A stretch of DNA of 64,000 nt from Hetaerina americana (lineage: Eukaryota > Arthropoda > Insecta > Odonata > Calopterygidae). The notes below the pieces were generated by a model. The model searched no databases and was not told the origin of the DNA. It was given only the letters and a program-made list of their open reading frames with translations. The position numbers were made by a program, and so were the translations under genes. The stretch spans positions 4,654,348 to 4,718,347 of the forward strand of contig JAKTNV010000023.1 in the NCBI GenBank assembly GCA_022747635.1, given 5' to 3'. This document shows, piece after piece, positions 1 through 12,063 of this stretch; positions within the stretch are counted from its first letter, which is position 1; each line of letters opens with the position of its first letter.

Positions 1-520
1 AGTGAAGTAGTGTATCCATATTTGGTCCACAGCTATTGATCAAGGCAGAAACTCATCAGGATTGAGATGGAAAAGTGCCGAACCACCCTCTGAATGGACC
101 CCATGATTGTATTCATTCTCTGCTGAGAGCAAACGTGGCATCCATCTTTCTGACATTTTTTTCACACCCTAATTTTCGTGCAATATTGAAAACACTGTAC
201 CTTGTGGTATGCCTGTGAACTTGACTATTTTGCACACTTAGATTTTCGGGTCACTCAAAACTGCATTGTACATTTTGTTAATCGTGTCCGAGGAAGTTGC
301 TTCTACCAGATGTTCCAAATGATGTTCATCTTTTGTGGAGATATGGCCACGTTTAAACCCGTTTACTAAATTGTAAACAATCACAAACACAGGAGCAGTT
401 GGCTTTGATCACTTTCGCTGCTAAGCCTTTCAAAAATAAGTGTCCAAACTCTGCACAAAATTCATTCCATTTTTCTAAATAAACAAAAGTTTGTTGCTTC
501 TATCAGTTATGAAAATTGAA
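1..520 (-). mobile_element. Degenerate mariner transposase fragment, cut by the window edge
   Basis: Read on the minus strand, this stretch gives mariner-like pieces in order. There is a helix-turn-helix linker region with GFKRGHIS near 345-365, then TGIPQGTVFSILHEN and KKMSERWMPRLLS near 150-225, and finally VDQIWIHYF at the left edge. The last matches the first catalytic Asp block of mariner DD34D transposases. Stop codons and a frame change interrupt it, so it is a dead copy. The rest of the transposase must lie left of the window. I saw no terminal inverted repeat. Assignment rests on motif order only. Confidence 0.6.
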
Positions 521-699
521 TCACATGATTAGGTTAGCCCTTGTGAGTTTTGCCAAACCACGTTAATTTTGCCAAAGAACTGGTATCTGTTATTCTGTTA
601 TTAATATCAGCTAAAAGACATGTTGACTTGCATAATGTTTACATTTTCAAGCCCACTCGGGATTGATATGTACCTGGCCACTTGGTTACAACTCAAATA

Positions 700-2240
700 C
701 AGTGGAACAACATACTATTGGCATAACTCTCTCCCCAATTTTTCTCATGAAGTGAAACAATTGTTAAGAATTTTGCATGTAAATAAATGTGAAATACAAT
801 AATGTGTTCCATGTCAAAAAAATAAATCATGTTTAAGGTTTATTTAAAGAAAATTAAATAAGGATCGTAGATCATGTCATCTTTTCTTTTATCATTGAAT
901 GAAGCAACCAGGAATGGTAACTCAGTTTGTAAGAACAATCAAAATTAAAATTTAGTTTGTTATTGATGATATGTATCTAATTCCTTTTTACTAGAAAGCT
1001 GTCTAGAAGCATTTGTCTTTGCTGATTCTTCAAAATTTTATGAACATGTGACTCAGCAGTGGCATTAAATAAATTTCTGGTGTGCATAGCTACTGCCTTA
1101 TCAGGCCAAGACTTCATATGCATGGTATGATGCAACAGCTTCTCATGTCCTCCAGATCACATTTGGCCTGCTGGTTGGGAATTGATGCTTCTTGAAGGCT
1201 GGTGGAATGTCTGATTGTAAGCAAGCCAGGGCTTGACTTTCAAATTGCCACTTGCATTGGTACAAAGAGCGTGAGCCAGTGTGAGACAGCCTTTCATTAC
1301 CTTGTGGCCAGGAAATACCTTCTCCTCGACTGTTATGTGTACAAATATAGGTTTGCTTTGGCATCATCTTCCAGAAGAGACCCATCTCATCACCATTAAA
1401 AACCTGTTGTGGCATGCAACCCTCAGAACTTACTAGTTTCTTGAAGTCACCGATGAAGTTCTCTTCTGCCTTTTAGTTGAAGTTTGCTGCTTTACTCTGT
1501 CTTATGCTTTCCATGGATGATGGTTCATCTCTTAAACTTCTCAAACTATGCATGGCTACCAATACTTCACCAGCCCTTGATGAACCGGGCATCTTCATAG
1601 CGGGGTTGGCAAAAATCACTTTCTATTTCTCACAAATGGTATTCTTGTTGATAGTGTCACATTGCAAATACTTTTCATTGATAAATATGAGATACAACCT
1701 TTCAACATCATGAAGAATATGTAACTGTTCTCTAGAAATTCTTATCATTCTTTTTTAAGCATCTATCTCCTTAATTTTCTCCTTTTTCTTGAGGATAGTG
1801 CAAATTGTTGATGTTAACTGATTGTATATGTATGCTAAATCAGCCACACTCACATTTTGTTCCAGCTTTTCAGTGGCTTTTACTTTTCATATCTACAATT
1901 GTTTTCATTTCCTTATGGCAGTCTTCTTGTGGCTTTTCCTTTGAGGACATTTTAAGGACTCAAGGACAAAATATTATTGAACTTCACACAAAAAATCGCA
2001 AATAATGCCTGAAGACAAGTTGGAAAATTGTGTGATCACCAGTGGCACTAACATGTAAGCGGAATGAGTGCTAAACACAAACTGAAGCAGCAGGTGCACA
2101 ATCATTACGGTGGTTCCCCTCTTCTCATCAGTCTTCATGCAAAAAGCCATTCTTTAATCTAGTCATTTTTAGTGAACATTTTTTTACTCTTTATACAAAT
2201 CACTCACTTTGCAAGGTGCTCACTGAGTAAGGATCCACTG
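700..2240 (-). mobile_element. Tigger/pogo-like DNA transposon, copy 1
   Basis: The ends are short inverted repeats: CAGTGG at 700 and CCACTG ending at 2240, each flanked by a TA dinucleotide, as expected for pogo/Tigger elements. The minus strand encodes a broken CENP-B-type transposase. It begins MSSKEKPQEDCHKEMKTI from about 1950 downward. The DDE block includes QVFNGDEMGLFWKMM near 1340-1410, where the Asp in NGDEM corresponds to the first catalytic acidic residue of the family. In-frame stops separate the pieces. The same family occurs at 4507-5321 and 55784-57291. Confidence 0.75.
1143..1415 (-). pseudogene. Tigger transposase DDE-domain fragment (broken)
   Basis: This 90-residue open stretch starts at MPQQVFNGDEMGLFWKMM and is the best preserved part of the copy 1 transposase. 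It is closely matched by the plus-strand remnant near 56440-56510 in copy 3, which reads QVFNGDEMDLFWKMM. Known family members cut and paste at TA sites using an acidic triad. Only the first acidic block is visible here. The upstream frame (EENFIGDFKKLV) is separated by an in-frame stop, and the downstream catalytic region is missing. It is not expected to be functional. Confidence 0.65.
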
Positions 2241-4506
2241 TAGCGGAAACCATAACTTATTAGAGCTGAGCCTTATGAAAAATGAACCTTTTTCCCACAC
2301 CAAGAGTGCCATATCTTGGATTTTCAATGGAATTATTGAACAACACATGTAATTAATATGGACAATTAATTTATTGCAAGAAATTATAAACAGCATATAT
2401 TACTAAGTTCCGTGCTGTAATTTATGACATTTTATTCACCTGCTACGCAGATGAACTTGTTGAATTTCTCAAAATAAACTGGGTGTCATTTAGATGTTAA
2501 AATATTTCGTGCAAACGAAAAAGTGAAATTTTGCTGGTAGATGTAATATTTTTCTACACTTAGGAGGAATTTCACCCCTCCAACTTTTCATGCAATCAAT
2601 AATGCTACCCTTTTGTTCTTCAGTGGATGGTGCCCTTTCTATTGCCATGCTAGCAGTGGGCAGAATATTATCTTTTCCTTCTCAATTGGTTGAAGTGTCA
2701 ATGTACCTATCTGTACTTCTTCTCTTTTGACCATTTTATAGTACGATTGCTTAAATGCCTTCTGGGAACTGAATTTTTAGTGGCTCTCCTGTGCATCAAA
2801 AACAGTCCCATTACCAGTTGAACTCATAAAGAGTAAAGATTATTTTGAACACATGTATTTTCTCTGAAAGTGATCATTGAGTGATTTTTTGGCAATTACA
2901 TTCAAAAGTGTAAAATAGCTTCATATACTACTAATACATTTTCTATCATGGAGATAACACAGTATATAACAGCCAATCCTGTAAATCAACTCCCCTATAT
3001 TTTGGTTATCAGGTATATATTATGAAATCTGGTAGCAATTTATCGTTTTTTATTTTGCCCTTTGGCAAACTGCTCTGTTGTCATCACGGTGAAATTAAAA
3101 AAATGTTACCTTTGTTTTGTAGTGACACTTCATCGCTGATATGAATGCGGATGTCCGAATATTTCTCCTTTTTGTAGCCTTTATCTTTATGCAGTTTGAG
3201 GTGTCATTTCATTTTGATGAGCTAGTTATGCACCCAAAGTATTACTCCCTCATATAGGAGTGGCTGAGTGATTTGGAAAAAAATTCTTCTTGTCTTGTTA
3301 AAATCTTTAAAAAAGTGACAAAAACTCCATAAGGGGATGTTTATTAATATAAACTAGAAATAGTCATGTATAAATGCTGCATTCAAGACAAAATTCATGG
3401 GTTTTAACCAAATTGAGTTGCCTGGGGATGCTTTGATAAATGAGGAATGCATTGTTATAATGAGAGAAGACTGACTGTGATGAATAGAATCTGCGATTGG
3501 AGGTTTTCATCTAGGAATGCAAATGTTGAAATTTTTATTGAGATCAGGAATGATGAGAAATATTTGCTTTAGCTTTGCTGGTTCCTAATGTGAATATTTC
3601 TTTTCGTTATCGTTTAAACAGAGAAATTAATACAGTAGAGCAAATCTATCAAGACTCTTCTCCTAGGCCTTGCTTAGAGAGGATTTTTTGTGAAATTAGA
3701 GTGGATACTTGGCTTTAAAATGATATCCATGAGATTAAGTAAGATCTTGAAAGATCAGTGCACCTGTCCCTTGCACTTCATCCGCAGAAGTGCTTTTCTC
3801 TGACTGCACTATAAATTACCTAAAAACAAATTTTCATTCTGGTCACTATATTATTCTATATTTGCAATTATTTTATCTACAATTTTTTAAATCATTCTAT
3901 CAATGAAAAATGAAAATGATTTAGCCATGGTTGTTTATTTTCAATTTTAGATTGATGTTTGCCTCTAAAATTTTCCCTCACCCTCTCTAATCACAAACAT
4001 CGCATTAACTATACCCACAATACCATTACCACTCTTGTCATTAGCGCAGCTGCATCCATTCCTATGCAAAAGAAACTATGGCTGCCTTTTTTCTTACTTG
4101 CGAATAAACTTGCAGTTGACCCAATCTCACGCAACATTTCTTCCTCTGTAAACTATGCCCACCTTTTTCTACTGGTCAATGGCATTAGGGGAAGTGTCTT
4201 TTTTGGAAAATATGGAATCTCTTAAGGAGAGTGCATTACTTGCTTGCTTGCCTGCTCAACCATTTAAATAGACTTCAAAAATATCTCCTCATTGGAAGCA
4301 TACATGATTGGATATTGGTGTGTCCTTGATGATTTCTTAATTTCATGTAACTCACATAGTAAGTCCTTCCCTGTCTGTTTGTGTGGTGGCAATGAGGCAC
4401 TTACCCTGGCAATGCCAGGTGAAAATTTTAATTTTTTGAGAGGGAATCGGGAAAGAAAAAAGGTTACGTTGGGTATCTACAGGTATCAAAATACAAATAT
4501 ACAATA
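2241..4506. other. AT-rich non-coding stretch; partly repeated at 5322-5505
   Basis: I see no convincing gene here. The first 190 bases resemble 5322-5505, sharing for example the segments around TTATTGCAAGAAATT and ATATTACTAAGTTCC. The similarity therefore runs past the Tigger end in both places. The open frame at 3959-4225 shows no recognisable domain and is probably chance. Confidence 0.5.
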
Positions 4507-5321
4507 TAGTGGAACCTCGCTTGAAGAGAATCTTTCATTTCAGACTGTTGCTCATAAAGCAAAATACTAATTTAGTGAAACAATTTTTCCCATATAAATT
4601 AATATAATATATGATAATGCATTCCATGCCATAAATATAAATTATGTACAATGTTTATTCAAAGAAAATTATATAGTCATTGTTTAGGATTGTGAATCAT
4701 CTTTATAATTTCTTCCATTGTGAAATGAATGAACTTGGAATGCGAATTTAATTTGTAGAAAACAAAAAGTAATAAAAATATTTACTTTATTATTTATGAT
4801 TCATATCTAATTCTTTTTGGCAAGAAAGCTGTCAAGAGACATTAGTTTTTGCAGATGCTTCAAAATTTTGTAAAAATGAAACTCTTCATTATCATTAAAT
4901 AAATTTGTGGTGTGTATAGGCCTTGCCTTTTGAAGGTGATGTTTCTTGGTCCATTGATGTTCCTGGCATCTCAACGAGATCAGCAAAAATCACTTCGGCC
5001 TTTCACAAATGATATTCTCAATAATAGTGTTACATTGTAATGGCTTTTTATTTATCTATATTAGAAGCAATCTTTCAATATCCAAGAGAATTATTTAACC
5101 ATTGTGGAGGTATTTGTGTCACACTAAGATGCCAGTGGAATAACGAACGGAGGTTGCTGGAGCACAATCATTCTGATGATTCCCCTCTCCTAGTCACTTG
5201 TCATGCAAGAAGCAGCGTGTGATGCTAGTCATTCTTTATGTAAAATTTTTATGTAAAAATGTTTTTTTGTGTTGTGCAAATTACTCGCTATGCGATGTGC
5301 TTGCTAAATCATGTTCCACTG
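4507..5321 (-). mobile_element. Tigger/pogo-like DNA transposon, copy 2 (internally deleted)
   Basis: The left end reads TAGTGGAACCTCGCTTGAAG after a TA, and the right end reads TTCCACTG. Internal sequence follows the outer parts of copy 1 with clear similarity: the AAGAAAGCTGTCAAGAG segment near 4820, and the CACAATCATTCTGATGATTC segment near 5162. Most of the transposase region is absent, so it is a non-autonomous deletion derivative or decayed copy. The first base of the left inverted repeat has changed from C to T, and the right-hand TA is now AA. Confidence 0.65.
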
Positions 5322-6479
5322 AAGCTGAAACTTTAATAGCAGTCTAGTGATAAATGATGCTTATCAAAAGCAGAACTTTCCTGACATAATGAGTACCTCT
5401 TGGATTTTCTGAGGAATTATTAAATGACACACCCAAGTAATATGGGAAAAAATTTATTGCAAGAAATTGCATATATTACTAAGTTCCCTGCTGTGATTTA
5501 TCATTAATCACAATCAATTGATCAATCTCATCACAAATAAAATGTCTGAATACAAGTTTAGAAAAATGTGTGAATAGCCCTCTGGTTTGAATTTCACATG
5601 TTGTTGGGTTTAGTACAAGTTGAACTCTACCCTCACCTGTCAAAATGGCCTTTGGGTAGAAAACTGCTTATGGTTTAGTGGATGAATCAGTAGTCATGGT
5701 CAGTAAGCAGTGATAATCAGAATATGTAGGAATCCATCTTTGGGTAAGATGGCCTAAAAAATATACATAATACCCCATGAATGTACTGTAACTGGGAATA
5801 GGTTGCTTATAAAAAATAAGTTGTCACTAACACAGGGAATGGAAAAGCATCCCTCCTTATGGTTGAAGACTTGTGACCCATTGGTCATTACAGAAATCTC
5901 ATTTCACTGCAAGCATGGAAAAATGACTTTAAAATGCTGCAGAATTTGGAAGATGATGGCAAATCAATAATACGTATCCTGAAAAAAGAAATTTGCCTAT
6001 CTTTTTCTATTTTTTTGCTGAAACAACAGACATGATAGAGTAAAATATTTTGAATATTATGAGGACCAGTTAGTCTAGGTAAATAAATTTAATTACGTAA
6101 ACAACATCTGATACATAATGGTCACTTTATTGTTGGCCTGTATACATCAGGACATTTTCTGCAGTCATGAACATTCTGTCCACAGGATTTCATATTTTTG
6201 TTCTATGCTAATTAATTTGTCATATATAATGATTTTCCAATAAAGTGTGACCATCAATTTTTTATTTCTGTAACCCTTTGTGCAAAAATTTAGTATTTGT
6301 TTTGGTTAAATTTTTAGCTTAATGTGTATGTGGTAGAATTTTCATTGATTTGTTTGAGTATGTTGTAAGTGGCTGTCATTGCAAGTTGAAACATGCTCAG
6401 TTTGCTCATGGGATTAGTAAAATAGTTCATTGAATTTTGCCTGATCTTATTATCATCCAAGGCTTATAGAGAGTCAGTT
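5322..6479. other. AT-rich non-coding stretch with repeat scraps
   Basis: The first 180 bases repeat 2241-2430. Near 5548-5595 there is a displaced scrap resembling an internal Tigger segment at 1995-2045. A piece of the SINE family A 3' region follows at 5589-5680. No gene is evident in the remainder. Confidence 0.45.
5589..5680 (+). repeat. SINE family A, 3' fragment
   Basis: The order of blocks (TTCACATG, GGTTTAGTAC, GAACTCTACC, CTCACCTGTC, CCTTTGGGT, TTATGGTTTAGT) matches the 3' half of the intact copy at 62688-62960. The tRNA-like head is missing. It is diverged and probably old. Confidence 0.5.
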
Positions 6480-7530
6480 CTTCCGTAGAGCACAGCTAGA
6501 AGATGGTTTAGCATGTTTAAAGAGGGTAAACGATCAAGTTCAAAGGAAGGTGGACCTTGAGGCATGTCTACCATTGGGAGAGGTCATTGAATAGAGTTAA
6601 GAGCACTATTGGGAATAGTGAAAATTTCATTGGGGCCACACATATGTTAGTAACAAAAAGCTCTGGGGATGTGATTGTGTACCTCCCGTGGGTTTGGAGA
6701 ATGCTCATACCTGAGCAACTGGATGTTTGCGTCCTGGGTTGTTGGTGGTTATTACAGGAAGAAGAGGTATTTCATTTTATGTTTATCACCACTAATGAGG
6801 CTTGGCTGAATCATGTTGATCTTGAATACAAATAGCAGAACTCTGTGTAGAGGTTTCTGGCTTTGCTAACATTAAAGAAATAACTTTGGTGGTTCTGCTG
6901 GGAAAGTTATGGTGATAACATTTTTCAATATTCATGGAATGGTGTATCAGTATGTCATACTAGAACATTCTAATTTCTAAAGGGAATATAGGACTGTACT
7001 GGAAACTCTCCAAGGCCATATCAGTTGTACATAAGCCCAGATATCATAACGGGGAAGTCGAGTGGGTAAGGCTTTGGACTACTCCCCTAAGGGCCTGGGT
7101 ACAATTTTTGGGCATGTCTCTGTGCACCATTGGGTTCACCCAAGCTGTGTGGTTTATGGGGGACTGGATCTCCTGGGAAGCAACAAGTGACACGGAGAAA
7201 GGAACTAGTCCCCTTTCCCTGATGTGTGAATTACGTATGCTGTTGGGCTTAGTATTGGGTGAACTATGCCCTCACCTTTCAAACAAACCTCTGGTTATGT
7301 CAAAGCAATATGCTGGATATCCAAGTAACCAGCTGACTGCACCACACTAAAGCACATTATGTATTGCCATTGTTGCTGCTAAATATTTCACAAAAATCAA
7401 TGAGACGTGTCTTCCTCATCCTTTCTGTGCTCCAGATGAAGTCTTATGCGACTTTATCCTGTTCCCCAATCTGTAAGAGCATCCTCGTGGAGAGTGTTTG
7501 TGATCATCAGAAGTAGGGTAGGTGAACTGG
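6480..7530 (+). mobile_element. Highly decayed mariner, split by a SINE
   Basis: Three ordered scraps of mariner transposase lie on the plus strand. ARRWFSMFKEGKRSS near 6490-6545 is the end of the DNA-binding half. FITTNEAWLNHVD near 6778-6820 is the first catalytic block, with the expected Asp replaced by Asn. CAPDEVLCDFILFPNL near 7430-7475 is the third catalytic block, with its Asp (CDF) still present. Stops and frame changes separate them. A SINE-like segment at about 7040-7310 sits between the second and third scraps. No terminal repeats were found. Confidence 0.55.
7040..7310 (+). repeat. Diverged SINE (family A relative) inside the mariner remnant
   Basis: The head AAGTCGAGTGGGTAAGGC has the look of a tRNA-derived A box. 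The body shares CCTGGGAAGC, CCCTTTCCCTGATGTGTGAA, GGGCTTAGTATTGGGTGAAC and CCCTCACCTTTC with family A copies. The B box is eroded (GGGTACAATTTTTGG). It differs enough from the 7605-7884 and 62688-62960 copies to be an older subfamily. Confidence 0.5.
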
Positions 7531-7604
7531 ACACATTTTGACTTGCAATGGCTGCTACCGATGCAATACTGGAATAAAAATCAAAGAAACATTTACCACA
7601 TATA

Positions 7605-7884
7605 AACCATAAACACAGTAATCAACCCGAAGGTCGGTTTGGTAGGTGATGGTAGAGTTCACCCAGTACTAAGCCCTATACGGCGTGTGAATATTCACAC
7701 ATCAGGGTAGGGGGGCCAGTTCCTTTCCCTGTGCCGGTTATGGTTTCCCTGGAAGACCTGATACCCGAAAAATTACATGGCTTGGGTGGAGCTGCAGGTG
7801 CCCAAAGTACCTTGCCCGAGAATCGAACCCGGGACCCTCCGGTCAGCAGTCCATCGCTCTACCCCCTGGACTACCGCGACCCAC
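7605..7884 (-). repeat. SINE family A, full-length, with 12-bp target duplication
   Basis: On the minus strand this starts with a tRNA-like head ending at 7884. The head has an A-box-like TAGTCCAG and a B box GGTTCGATTCT. A conserved body follows, with the 3' end reading TTGATTACTGTGTTTATGG. The 12-bp sequence TTACCACATATA flanks it on both sides (7593-7604 and 7885-7896), showing retroposition by a LINE enzyme. The closest relative is 62688-62960 on the opposite strand. SINEs of this type are transcribed by RNA polymerase III and encode no protein. Confidence 0.85.
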
Positions 7885-7896
7885 TTACCACATATA

Positions 7897-8852
7897 TACA
7901 TAGGAAATTAAGCATAAAATATCCCTGAGTCAATTTTTTGCTAAATGAATTATGTGACTAAAAGTGCATATGACCTCTTAATTAAACTACAAACTTTTAT
8001 TGTGAGAGAAATTGCTCTCCTCTGCATGCATCATTGGCGTATGTCATGCTCTTAAAAATTGCGTGGTCTTGATTATATTTCTCATTTCCATCCCAAAAAG
8101 AGAGTTAAGCCGCTGAAAATTCTTTTGTCCCTGTAAAACTTATAAGACTTTTTCAAGAATTAAAAGTCACACAAAATCGTAATGCTCGTATTTGACCAGT
8201 TCATTATTAGGCTTGATGTGCTGTCTTTAAGTATGATTCTCATTGAAATATTGGTCATTCTGCAGAGCAGTTACCATTTGGCCACTTTATACCTGTATAG
8301 ATGGATATGGATGAAAAAGTGCTGGAATGCATACTTCATTCCCCAAGTTGAAAAATATATTTTGTATAGGTCTACATAGCTCCCCACCAATATGATTTGA
8401 TCCTTCAATTAAGATGAGCACATTTTTAAATTCTAAGTTTCAATTAAGAGCTTTCACAACTAAGGGAACAGAGAACACCACATTTGCTCTACAAAGACAT
8501 GAAAAATGCAAGAACCCTTCTTGAATTTTAGCAATCAGAATTAACTCTTAAATTCAGTAAACTCGCGGATATCCATGCTAATTGATGAATGAAGAAACGT
8601 AGATGATAGAAAAACTTGGTTAGCTAAAATGTGTGGAAAATATTTCAGCCATTTTAATTAGGGTGAAATAATAGATGCACAAGAACACAGTACTATCCCA
8701 AAGTGAATAGTAAAACATAGTTTCCTCTGAAAGCTATATCAATCTCTTATTTAGGAAAACTAATGAATGAATCTAATGGCGAAGCATGAATTTATAGTCA
8801 TAAATGCCTATAAAAAATGCAGAGGATTTATGACTTATTTGTTGCATATTAA
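7897..8852. other. AT-rich non-coding stretch
   Basis: No repeat family, exon or RNA gene could be recognised. The open frame at 8182-8379 has no domain-like features. Confidence 0.4.
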
Positions 8853-10134
8853 AGTTCGTGGGTAGTTTGAAAGGTTCTCGGAACCATCACCAGATGTCGG
8901 CACTAGCAAGACAAGTTTCCCTCGCAGCAATAGGTAATCCTTTATGAGGAAAGGCTTAATTAATACATCAGAGCTCTGGGAAGAGGTCTGAGGTGCAGAT
9001 GCGTCTCTGTCATTGTTCCCCTGGAGGGATTTGTGGTAGATGGAAAAAATTGAGATTCGAGCAGTGGTTAAACACTTTGTAAAGAAAGGTATTAATGAAA
9101 GCAAAGGAAATTCATGCCGACTTTCAGAGCATGGCTCCTTCATATTCAGCTGTTGCCAAGTGGACAAATAAGTCTAAAGTTTGGTCAGGACAGCTTAGAT
9201 AATGGTCCGTGCATTGGTCAGCCAAAATGTGCCACTATCCTGGAAATTATTGCAAAAGTGCCTAAAATGGTCATGGAGGATCGCAAACTGAAAGTGCGAG
9301 AAATCTCTGAAGCTGTAGGGAAGTCATCTGAACAGGCATGTCACAATTCAACCGTGGAATTTGATTTGAGAAAATTATCCGCTAGATGGACTCTTGACGC
9401 AGGATCAGAATGGAAAGTTCCAAACAATGTTTGATCCATTTTAAAAGCAACCAAAAAGATTTCCTGCACCGGTTTGTGACCAAAGATGAAGCTTGGGTCC
9501 ATTACTACGCCCCAGAGACATAACGGTAGTAAGAGCAGTGGAAACATGTTGATTCCCCACCACCAAAGAAAGCAAAGGCGATACGGTCGGCCGAAAAGAA
9601 GATGGCTTCACTTTTCTGGGATGCGAAAGGGATTCTGCTGAAGAGTTATCGTCTCACTGATCAAAATATTACTGGACAATACTACGCTAACCTCCTGGAC
9701 CAACTACAGCAAAATATACATGAAAAAAGGCCAGGTTTGGCAATAAAAAAAGTCATCTTTCATGAAGACAATGCACGCCCCCACATGTCGTTGCCATGGC
9801 AAAAAATACATCAACTATGAAATGAATTTTTGCCACACCCACCTTATTCCCCTGATTTGGCTCCATCAGATTTCCATTTCTTTTCCAAGCTCAAAATTTT
9901 TCATTATTGGATGGAAATTCTCCTCAAAAAAAGATCTAACGGCCGAAGTGGAGAAGTATTTTGCAGGCCTGAAGGAATCTAATTTTCGAGATAGGATCAA
10001 GGCATAAGAGCATCACTGACCCAAGTGCATTAGTGTATAGGGAGCCTTTATCGAAAAACAAAAAAGAGTCACTGAGTCCAGTCATTTTGTTATTTCTCTT
10101 CCATTCCAAGAACTTTTCAAACTACCGTCCTACT
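8853..10134 (+). mobile_element. Mariner element, near full length but inactivated
   Basis: Terminal inverted repeats are visible: GGTAGTTTGAAAGGTTCTCG at the left (from 8861) and its near complement CCAAGAACTTTTCAAACTACC at the right (10106-10126). The outer few bases are less certain, and TA dinucleotides lie next to both ends. Length, about 1.28 kb, is typical for mariner. The plus strand carries a transposase pseudogene with all three Asp blocks still recognisable. Confidence 0.75.
9040..10020 (+). pseudogene. Mariner transposase pseudogene
   Basis: The reading frame starts MEKIEIRAVVKHFVKKG at 9040 and breaks repeatedly. Recognisable blocks in order are KLKVREISEAVGKSSE near 9285 (second helix-turn-helix), KDEAWVHYYAPE near 9485 (first Asp), FHEDNARPHMS near 9758 (second Asp), and HPPYSPDLAPSDFHFF near 9837 (third Asp). 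At least one stop follows the APET block, and frameshifts occur around 9100-9180, 9370-9440 and 9800-9850. In the family this enzyme cuts and rejoins the element at TA sites. The catalytic residues survive but the frame does not. Confidence 0.75.
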
Positions 10135-12063
10135 ATCAACTGATGCAGTAGCATTTGCTCGGTAGGGGGCTTTATAGGGTGTGTCGACAGCTACGGTCAT
10201 TTAGCATTTGCTCGTTTTATTGGAAAATGTGGTACTCTCAGAATTGATGTGCAAAATAGATTAACCTGCTCATGGATAATTGAGAGTTTACTGTATCATT
10301 ATCTGGTAGCATCGTCAGCCCAATGGGTCTCTTTTAATTGCTCCTGGAATTAGGAAGCAAATGCTTCTCTAGGAGAATCTCCTGATAGGTATCATTTGGT
10401 GCTCCAGGAAATCTAAGCAATCATCTCTTGGCTATAGCTTTTGAAAGCAAATTGAAAATATAAGTATGTACTCATTCAGTCTCCTAAAGGGAACAACTTT
10501 TAGGCAGTAAAACCTTAAACCAAGTGGAAAGTGGATTATCTAATGCTGAGGTAGGTCTGACCGACTGATGCAGGATATCCAGTCTAAAGGACAAACTCAT
10601 GAATGAGCTTACTTCAGGCCTTGTACAAAAAGTTAATACCCATTTGACTATCCAATGGAATGCAGGGCACCGTTAAAAGTCCAACTTTTTTTCAGTTTGA
10701 TAACTCGGTATCAGTGAGGTTAATTCCACTGAAATTGAATATGTTGACTAATTTATTTGGCTGATGGAGTATATTTTGTTTGCTTCCATGGTAGAATGTG
10801 GGCTGAACTTAAAATGAGGTCTTCCTTGGTGATGTTATACATGCCAGGGCTTACAAAAAACAGGCCTCATAGCTTCCTTGAAAAAACTGTGCCCTTCATT
10901 AGGTACCGGCTCTTTTCAGTTGTGAGTAGGGTGCAAAAAATGATGGAAAACTTGGCCACTTACTCCCATCATTTTCTATCTAACACTGCTATTCGAAAGG
11001 AGAATAGCTCTCTGGTTATTAGACTTTGCTGTCTCATTGCATTAATGAGAAAAGCGATAGAAAAGGTACCTTAGATAAAGTGGTTGCCTCATTGATAATA
11101 CAATGTTTTAAAGGTGTACACAAAGAACTACATCCATGCAAACAAATGGCTGCGTAATTCTACATCAATTCTTGATCAACAAAACTTGTTTTATTATAGT
11201 AAAATTAGTTGTAATGCTTAATTTCTTTTAATTGAATTCCATTAACTATGTTAAAAGCAGCCATGAAAGCAGAGCCTCACACCCACTGGTAGTCTAGGTC
11301 ATCACCCTTGTCAAATCCCAGTACGATAACAATAACTTGGTTCCTTTTGTGGGTCATGTTAAGTCCTGTACTTCGATAGAATCAAATGAACAAATTTTTA
11401 TGATAGTGATGATTAAATGTCTATCATTGACTGTGACAAAGTCATTTGTTTGATAAATTAGAGATTACTCACACCAGGTGGCATTTTGAAATGGATTGGA
11501 TCAGTCAAATTATGTAAATATGATGAAATATCTCAAATTGATTGCCTTATCAGCACAGATTAGAATATTCCAATAGAGCAGAATATTGTCACTCTGTAAG
11601 TAGGTGCTAAAATGAAAGAAGTAACTCTTATGACCTTAAATTGTATGGCATTAAAAGTTTTGGCATCCTTTAGGGATGCTCAAAATGTCTTGATCTATGT
11701 AAAAATGTTGGGGAATACTTGGGCCCTAATTGTTGAATTATTTCTGGCTTTAAACCTGGAAGTATTCAAACTTAAATTTTTTACCGTCGAAACCACTGAA
11801 ATATTCATGTAAGGTTTTTCATTAATGTACCAATATTCTCATTGGGCACTTGTTTTCCCCTAAATGAGCTTTTTCATAATCAGCTTCCCATGATCTTTAA
11901 TTTTATCTCCTCATAAAATTGAGTTTTTACAAACTCAAAGCTTTTTTTGAAGGATGCTGGCTAAGTTGACTTCTGCTCTTGTAATTAGGTTAATAGTTTC
12001 ATACTCAGTTTAGATGGTGCAGCACAGTAGATAACAAATGCTTTTTCTCTTTATTTATCCCAG
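10135..12063. other. AT-rich intergenic or intronic DNA
   Basis: No recognisable element is seen. The open frame at 10757-11074 (105 codons) shows no domain or repeat similarity, and I leave it out as a gene. The end of this stretch, a pyrimidine-rich tract TTTTTCTCTTTATTTATCCCAG, is a good splice acceptor for the exon that follows. Confidence 0.4.

Noticed and set aside
10757..11074. 105-codon open frame as a gene or exon
   Set aside because: No domain, no clear splice junctions, and no relation to the exon at 12064.
12038..12063. ATG at 12038 as the start of a short intact gene
   Set aside because: The first nine codons are a pyrimidine-rich splice acceptor tract ending in CAG; the exon reading is more plausible.
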